64,000 nucleotides of DNA, taken from the NCBI RefSeq assembly GCF_003012705.1, contig NZ_PXYL01000014.1:61303-125302 (forward strand). The letters run 5' to 3'. Shown here in pieces: positions 60,212 to 64,000 of this stretch (its first letter is position 1; each line of letters opens with the position of its first letter). Source of the stretch: Pseudaminobacter soli (ex Li et al. 2025) (GTDB lineage Bacteria; Pseudomonadota; Alphaproteobacteria; Rhizobiales; Rhizobiaceae). The notes beneath the pieces were generated by a model. It was not told the origin of the DNA and did no database searches. It saw only the letters and a program-made list of their open reading frames with translations. The position numbers and the translations under genes are program-made.

Positions 60212-60585
60212 GCATCAACCGCCGCCTATTCTTGCGCAACACCGTCGCCGCCGGTGCCGCTGTAGCCGTTTCCGCGCCTCCCGTGGCCGCTGCGTCGCAA
60301 GACCCTTGGGAGAAGGCCCGTCGCCTCGCCATCGAACTGTCGGACGCGCTGGCCGAGTGCGATGGTGGAACCTGCTATGCCCAGGTGCTACCCGCCGGAA
60401 GCAGCCAGGTGACGGCCATCTTCGGCAAACTCAGCGATCTGCCTTCAATGATGCCGCCACGGGAGCGTGCCGAGCACCTCCTCGAGCAGACCCGCTTGGC
60501 TCTGGAAGAGCACACCGGGGCAAAGTGGGACAACCACATTGATGTTGGTAGCGGCATTGCTCTGACGTCGCAGGTGGTCGCCTGA
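60208..60585 (+). CDS. Hypothetical protein with Tat-like leader, last gene of the XRE-controlled operon
   Basis: 125 residues. The leader is a good twin-arginine signal (SINRRLFLRNTVAAGAAVAV, then SAPPVAAASQ). The mature part is a small helical domain with a cysteine pair (ALAECDGGTCYAQVLP). It overlaps the coiled-coil gene by ATGA. Two exported proteins under a phage-type repressor is unusual; function unknown. Confidence 0.7.
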   Translation: MSINRRLFLRNTVAAGAAVAVSAPPVAAASQDPWEKARRLAIELSDALAECDGGTCYAQVLPAGSSQVTAIFGKLSDLPSMMPPRERAEHLLEQTRLALEEHTGAKWDNHIDVGSGIALTSQVVA

Positions 60586-60606
60586 CCCGAACTAGTCGGA
60601 TCGATT

Positions 60607-61902
60607 CTAAGAGGATCGTGGCTTTGCATCGATGATGGAGGTCAGCAGTTCCGCCCAGGCGCTAAGCGCACGGCGCTTTTCGGCGAGATAATCATTCAGG
60701 TCATAGTGCTGACCGGTGACAGCTGCCGCTCCTCCTGTGTCGGCTGCATGAGCAAGGATTTGGGACACGATGAACCGGGAGAATCCAATTCTTTCGCTCG
60801 TGAGATTGGTAGCTCCAGTCCTACGAAGATCATGCGGGGTTGCGTCTGGGATTTCGATCACGCCGACCAGCCGATTCATCGCCCGAGAGAAGGCCCTACG
60901 ATCGATATGCGCATCTTCCTCGGACCTGGGCGATGCGAAAACAAACTCGCTGCCATTTCCCTTAGTGATCTCGGCTGCCTCATCGAGCAACCCCAAGGCA
61001 AGATCGCTCAGCGGGACCAAATGCGCCCTCTTCCCCTTCATCCGTTCAGCGGGGATCAGCCAAGTCTTCGCCGCCCTGTCGATCTCCTCCCAGCGCATGC
61101 CCACGACTTCACCACCCCTTTGCAGCGTCACTGCTGCCATTCTGAGCGCGGTCCCCATAAGCTTCGACAGGGTAAGGTCGTCTATGTCATCCGGCTGCGC
61201 ACAAGCGTTCCAGAACGCCAGAAGCTCCTCATCAGCCAGCACACGCCGGCGGGCCGTTGGCATGGCCACGGCGATATCGAGCGCGGGGTTGTGGTCAATT
61301 ACTCCCTCACGCACAGCGAAGCTCATTAGCTGGCGAATGATGTTGCGGCAGTGCCGGCCGTTGGATTTGGCCTTCTTGGTCTGCTTAGCGCAAAAATCTC
61401 GGATCTCTGTCCTGGTGATATTGGCAACGGCGCTGTCTCCGAACTTCGGCTTGACCAGCTTATCGAAAACACGGCGCTCCTCCGAAATGGTCCCTGCCCT
61501 CTTTGGCTTGGCCGTAGGACCGCCGCGGTGCGTTCCTTTTGCTGCGGCATCGAAATATACGTCGGCAAGTCCGGACAGCGTGTGGAGCCTCTTACGCCGC
61601 TCCTCTGCCCGCGCAGCCTTCTCCGTCGCCACGGGATCGCTGCCGCTAGCCACCGAGCCTTTCGCCTTACGAGCTTCGTCCCGTGCCTTGGCTAGCCCCA
61701 CAGCGGGGAACAGGCCAAGGCTCTTGCGCCGCTGCTCACCAGCTGCATTGCGATACCTCACCGACCACGTCCGAACGCCCTTCTCGGTAACGCGGAAGAT
61801 CAGCCCGGATTCTACATCGTCGCGAAGTTCAAGCCGCTTACCCGGCTCTGGCATGACGGTCTTCAGGAGATCATTGGTCAGCTTCGGCAAGGTTCCCAGA
61901 CT
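60607..61902 (-). CDS. P4-type tyrosine recombinase (integrase) of the element
   Basis: Catalyses integration and excision at tRNA-Arg. About 431 residues from a GTG at 61902; the in-frame ATG at 61974 would place the 20-bp repeat inside the gene. The N-terminal DUF4102-like arm-binding domain shows LIFRVTEKGVRTWSVRYRN and RRKSLGLFPAVGLAKARDEA. The catalytic residues are Arg in LQRGGEVVGMRW (R262), HDLRR (H357, R360), the histidine in ILAHAADT (H385) and the tyrosine in GQHYDLNDY (Y400). It reads away from attR into the element. All key residues are intact. Confidence 0.93.
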   Translation of the reverse strand, partial: SLGTLPKLTNDLLKTVMPEPGKRLELRDDVESGLIFRVTEKGVRTWSVRYRNAAGEQRRKSLGLFPAVGLAKARDEARKAKGSVASGSDPVATEKAARAEERRKRLHTLSGLADVYFDAAAKGTHRGGPTAKPKRAGTISEERRVFDKLVKPKFGDSAVANITRTEIRDFCAKQTKKAKSNGRHCRNIIRQLMSFAVREGVIDHNPALDIAVAMPTARRRVLADEELLAFWNACAQPDDIDDLTLSKLMGTALRMAAVTLQRGGEVVGMRWEEIDRAAKTWLIPAERMKGKRAHLVPLSDLALGLLDEAAEITKGNGSEFVFASPRSEEDAHIDRRAFSRAMNRLVGVIEIPDATPHDLRRTGATNLTSERIGFSRFIVSQILAHAADTGGAAAVTGQHYDLNDYLAEKRRALSAWAELLTSIIDAKPRSS

Positions 61903-61910
61903 CACTTCTC

Positions 61911-61930
61911 GGGGGCACACCGGGGGCACA
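61911..61930. repeat. Double GGGGGCACA motif, right copy (candidate integrase arm site)
   Basis: Identical over 20 bp and in the same orientation to 44367-44386. It lies nine bases upstream of the proposed integrase start. Confidence 0.55.
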
Positions 61931-62054
61931 AAATTGTTGCGCCGCCCTGCATTGTCTTGCACAAAGTCGCACAACGTGCAAACTGCAAACGCCCTGTTTT
62001 CAAGATTTTAGGTGTCTGGCGGCATGTCCTCGCACAAACCCGCACAAAAATCTG

Positions 62055-62106
62055 ACCAGACTACGAATCTGGGGGTCAGAGGTTCGAATCCTTTCGGGCG
62101 CGCCAT
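62055..62106 (+). repeat. attR: 52-bp direct repeat (tRNA-Arg 3' fragment)
   Basis: Identical to 44269-44320. It lacks the acceptor 5' strand and D arm, so it is not a functional tRNA gene. Confidence 0.95.
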
Positions 62107-62979
62107 TTCTTCCCAAGCGATCATGCCCAACGCCCTGGTAGCGAAGCTGCTGGGGCACGATCAGACGGCGCCGAGACATTCCATTTGCTGCCTCCAGCCT
62201 TTGCGTTGGCGAGTTTCTCTTCATCCGTACCCACCGGGGGCAAGCAGGGCATTCCGGACGTTACCCGGCAGCCCCACGACTGCGCAACAGCCGTCCGAGT
62301 TTCGTATAATCCAACAGGACGAGCAGAACATTCAGCAAAACGAGCATTCCGTTCAGAATTACCAGCAGCAGCAAGAGCAATATCGAAATCAGGATCGCCA
62401 GAATATGATGCCCCGGGGGTCGGAGACCCCAAACGTGGAAACTCCGTTTGGGCACTGACTACTCCCGTCAGCGGGCTTTCTCTCGTCGTCGGTGCTGCGC
62501 TGCTGGGCGAGTCGGCGCTGAAGATGCTCGGATGTTCCAGGCCGCCGCAGTGATGAGCCGAAGATATGCAGCAATTTCTGGCCCGGGGAAAGCTGGGGCT
62601 TTTTTCTTCGGGGCGTGCAACGCCTTATATCGGCAGCAGAATCGCCCCAGCCATGATCTTGGCGTGCGCGGCCATTGCCGCTTGTCGCGTTGCCCCTGCA
62701 TCAATGAGCAGTGATGTCACGATCGACGCGATGTACCGGGCCTGGTCGAAGCGCCGAGCATTGCGTCGAAATATCGTTGCGATTTCTAACGGATCTGAGG
62801 GGAAATATATTGGCGCGGATAAGTATTCAAGAATCTCACCGGCCGCTTTACGATTTAACGGCTCGGACTTTTCGTTACCATTTCGAATAAAACACAAGGC
62901 ACTTGCTGCGATCCGGCTTATGAAGCTTGCAAACAGGCTGCAGCTTTCGACGGAGCCAAAAGTCACCGCGTAGCGCAAA
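62107..62979. other. Decayed or non-coding DNA right of the element
   Basis: About 870 bases with several open frames but no convincing gene. A minus-strand hydrophobic frame (62261-62455) and a glutamine-rich plus-strand frame compete for the same DNA, and neither has a good start. A hairpin with T-run near 62583-62610 resembles the Omp31 terminator. A minus-strand frame at 62625-62978 is protein-like but starts only at TTG in the Omp remnant. Confidence 0.45.
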
Positions 62980-63082
62980 TCAGAACTTGTAGTTTAGGCC
63001 GATACGCACGGCGTTGTCTTAATCCCTTGGCGCCTGTGATGCTCATTGCGAAGAGCGCGGCAGCGACAATGAACTTTTGCAT
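62980..63082 (-). pseudogene. Internally deleted Omp25/31-type gene
   Basis: The start encodes a signal peptide (MQKFIVAAALFAMSITGAK) behind AGGAG. Directly after it, in a shifted frame, comes the end of an Omp barrel (NAVRIGLNYKF, stop). About 200 codons are missing between. The 3' flank (GCCAAAAGTCAC) matches that of the intact Omp31-like gene at 50.9 kb. Confidence 0.75.
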
Positions 63083-63224
63083 GATTTTGACTTTCTCCTA
63101 ATCCTTGTCGCGGGTTAGGACACAATCTCCGGATCAGGCAATCGCGCCCGTGTAAAGGCATGTAAAGGACCGCACGCAGCAGTGCCGTGGTCCACAGACG
63201 TGCGCCGTGGCTGTGCCCGCTGCC

Positions 63225-63258
63225 AGCCCGCCTCGGTCTCAGGGGGCGGGCTGTTTTG
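63225..63258 (+). terminator. Terminator-like hairpin without an assigned gene
   Basis: Arms AGCCCGCC and GGCGGGCT followed by GTTTTG. No plus-strand gene is seen directly before it. Confidence 0.45.
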
Positions 63259-63404
63259 CGGGTGGAACTTTGATGTTCGCCATGCGTTCGCCTAAAGAAC
63301 GTCCGACATAGGGCCAGCGCTCGCGATCATCGCATAGAGGCCCATCTCTCCCACGATCATCGCAGGCCGAGAGCTCCACGGACAATTTTTCCTTGGAGAA
63401 GACA

Positions 63405-63800
63405 ATGAGACGCTATCTTTCAACACTTGCGTGCTCAGGACTGCTGAGCATTGGAGCACTTTACGGCACGGCCGCCTTTGCCGGGACCATTCCCGGCTCC
63501 GACATTTCCCGCGCGGTCGCCGCGACCACCGGCCTGCAACTCGTCCGCGGCGGTGGCGTCGAGCATGGCGGCGGCGGCGGTGGTGGTGGCTTCCACGGCG
63601 GCGGCGGTGGCGGTGGCGGCTTCCACGGCATGAACGGCTCCCACGGCATGGGCGGCTTCCGTGGCGAACGTCATTTCCACGGCCGTGGCTTTGACAACGG
63701 TGGCGACGGCGGCGCCTTCTATGGGTTCGGCGTTTATCCGTACACCTACTGCAACCCCTATTACGGGCCCTGCTATCCTGGGTACTATCCGGGATATTGA
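63405..63800 (+). CDS. Glycine/histidine-rich secreted protein
   Basis: 131 residues. A signal peptide (MRRYLSTLACSGLLSIGALY, then GTAAFA) is followed by a low-complexity part with runs of glycine separated by FHG and GHG units (VEHGGGGGGGGFHGG, HGMGGFRGERHFHGRGFDNG), and a Tyr/Pro/Cys-rich end (YCNPYYGPCYPGYYPGY). The histidines could bind metal. GGAG lies upstream of the ATG, and a strong terminator follows. No function is known for such proteins, which are common in rhizobia. Confidence 0.82.
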   Translation: MRRYLSTLACSGLLSIGALYGTAAFAGTIPGSDISRAVAATTGLQLVRGGGVEHGGGGGGGGFHGGGGGGGGFHGMNGSHGMGGFRGERHFHGRGFDNGGDGGAFYGFGVYPYTYCNPYYGPCYPGYYPGY

Positions 63801-63857
63801 GCGCACCCGATGAGGTCAGCCGCTCCTTGTGGTTCAGGCCATTTTGCCACTCAGCAT

Positions 63858-63894
63858 AGCCCGTCGCCTCACCCGAGGCGGCGGGCTTCTCTTT
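63858..63894 (+). terminator. Rho-independent terminator of the Gly/His-rich protein gene
   Basis: Arms AGCCCGTCGCCTC and GAGGCGGCGGGCT (one G-U pair), loop ACCC, followed by TCTCTTTT. The rest of the window to 64000 holds nothing that I can support. Confidence 0.88.
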
Positions 63895-64000
63895 TGGGGC
63901 GGGAACTGTCAAGCGCAAGAAAGTACCCCGGATAGCAAGCTCCAGGCTCTAACGATGAGCACAAAGGATCGTGTCAGCAATTCAGGTGCTGCCGCGTGGT

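Larger units (their letters stand above)
44269..62106. mobile_element. Integrated element of about 17.8 kb (decayed prophage / genomic island) in tRNA-Arg
   Basis: The element is bounded by a 52-bp perfect direct repeat of the tRNA-Arg 3' half. It carries a P4-type tyrosine recombinase just inside the right end, AlpA-like and excisionase-like genes, fragments of a phage terminase small subunit and a tape-measure protein, an XRE repressor with operators, and cargo genes (outer-membrane proteins, SEL1, ParS-like). No complete capsid, portal, tail or lysis genes are visible, so it cannot form particles by itself. Several parts (51.6-54.9 kb) are more A/T-rich than the host DNA. Boundaries are certain to the repeat; the age and mobility are inferred. 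Confidence 0.93.

Noticed and set aside
62055..62106. Second tRNA-Arg
   Set aside because: Only the 3' part is present. The 5' acceptor strand and D arm are missing, so it is the att copy and not a gene.
62261..62455. Minus-strand frame with a 28-residue hydrophobic stretch
   Set aside because: The hydrophobicity is the mirror of a CAG-rich stretch on the plus strand (Gln on one strand, Leu on the other); no ribosome site.
62625..62978. Minus-strand frame of 117 codons with protein-like composition
   Set aside because: It starts only at TTG inside the Omp remnant and has no ribosome site or recognised family. It might be a remnant, but I cannot support it as a gene.
63540..63670. Possible CRISPR or tandem-repeat array
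   Set aside because: The repeats are Gly and His codons in the secreted protein, without spacers of constant length. I saw no CRISPR array anywhere in the window.

Overview
The window looks like a chromosomal segment of an alphaproteobacterium of the order Hyphomicrobiales (Rhizobiales), most like Mesorhizobium or a close Phyllobacteriaceae relative. The evidence is the gene order aroA-cmk-rpsA, a class II (CP4-like) EPSP synthase, the rpmH-rnpA-yidC-engB block with argB nearby, the TIGR02300 acidic protein, a DUF982 protein, Omp25/31-type beta-barrels, the alphaproteobacterial porin, high GC, and RIME-like two-palindrome intergenic repeats. This assignment is an inference from gene content, not a search result.

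Left part (1-44.2 kb), ordinary chromosome. A partial aminotransferase is followed by a three-gene envelope operon on the minus strand: a LolA-like Tat protein, a large secreted protein and a VWA-domain protein. tRNA-Ala(GGC) and the aroA-cmk-rpsA block follow. An MFS exporter is convergent with an overlapping three-gene operon (DDAH-type hydrolase, TetR, ThDP decarboxylase). That operon is divergent from a basic-amino-acid or opine-type ABC transporter plus an Ldh-family dehydrogenase; together they suggest catabolism of an arginine-like or guanidino compound. Then come stress and membrane genes (CsbD, DoxX, NDUFA9-like reductase), an ArsR/SRPBCC pair, and a five-gene BMP-type nucleobase/nucleoside ABC operon ending in a cytosine-deaminase-like enzyme. 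phhA with a divergent Lrp regulator, a MarR regulator, argB, msrB, an amidase and a small monooxygenase lead into engB, yidC, rnpA and rpmH. A TVP38 protein, a MerA-like flavoprotein and an orphan histidine kinase end this part.

Right part (44.27-62.11 kb), an integrated element of about 17.8 kb in tRNA-Arg(ACG). It is bounded by a 52-bp direct repeat of the tRNA 3' half, with a P4-type integrase at the far end. A 20-bp double GGGGGCACA motif lies near both ends (candidate integrase arm sites). Inside, left to right: a cascade of overlapping small genes with AlpA-like, winged-helix-like and excisionase-like proteins and DNA repeats; a degenerate phage structural region in which the start of a terminase small subunit is joined out of frame to the end of a tape-measure protein; a cargo region with an Omp31-like barrel, a SEL1-repeat protein, a ParS/MbcA-like orphan antitoxin and a full-length porin; and an XRE repressor divergent from a four-gene operon with two Tat-like leader proteins, separated by three copies of a 15-bp operator. 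The element is best described as a decayed prophage that now acts as a cargo-bearing island.

Beyond attR (62.1-64 kb) lies mostly decayed DNA: an internally deleted Omp-type gene, unassigned sequence, and a glycine/histidine-rich secreted protein with a good terminator.

Start codons were chosen from Shine-Dalgarno spacing and overlaps. Several very short genes (rpmH and small proteins of 48, 53, 58 and 59 residues) were read directly from the sequence.
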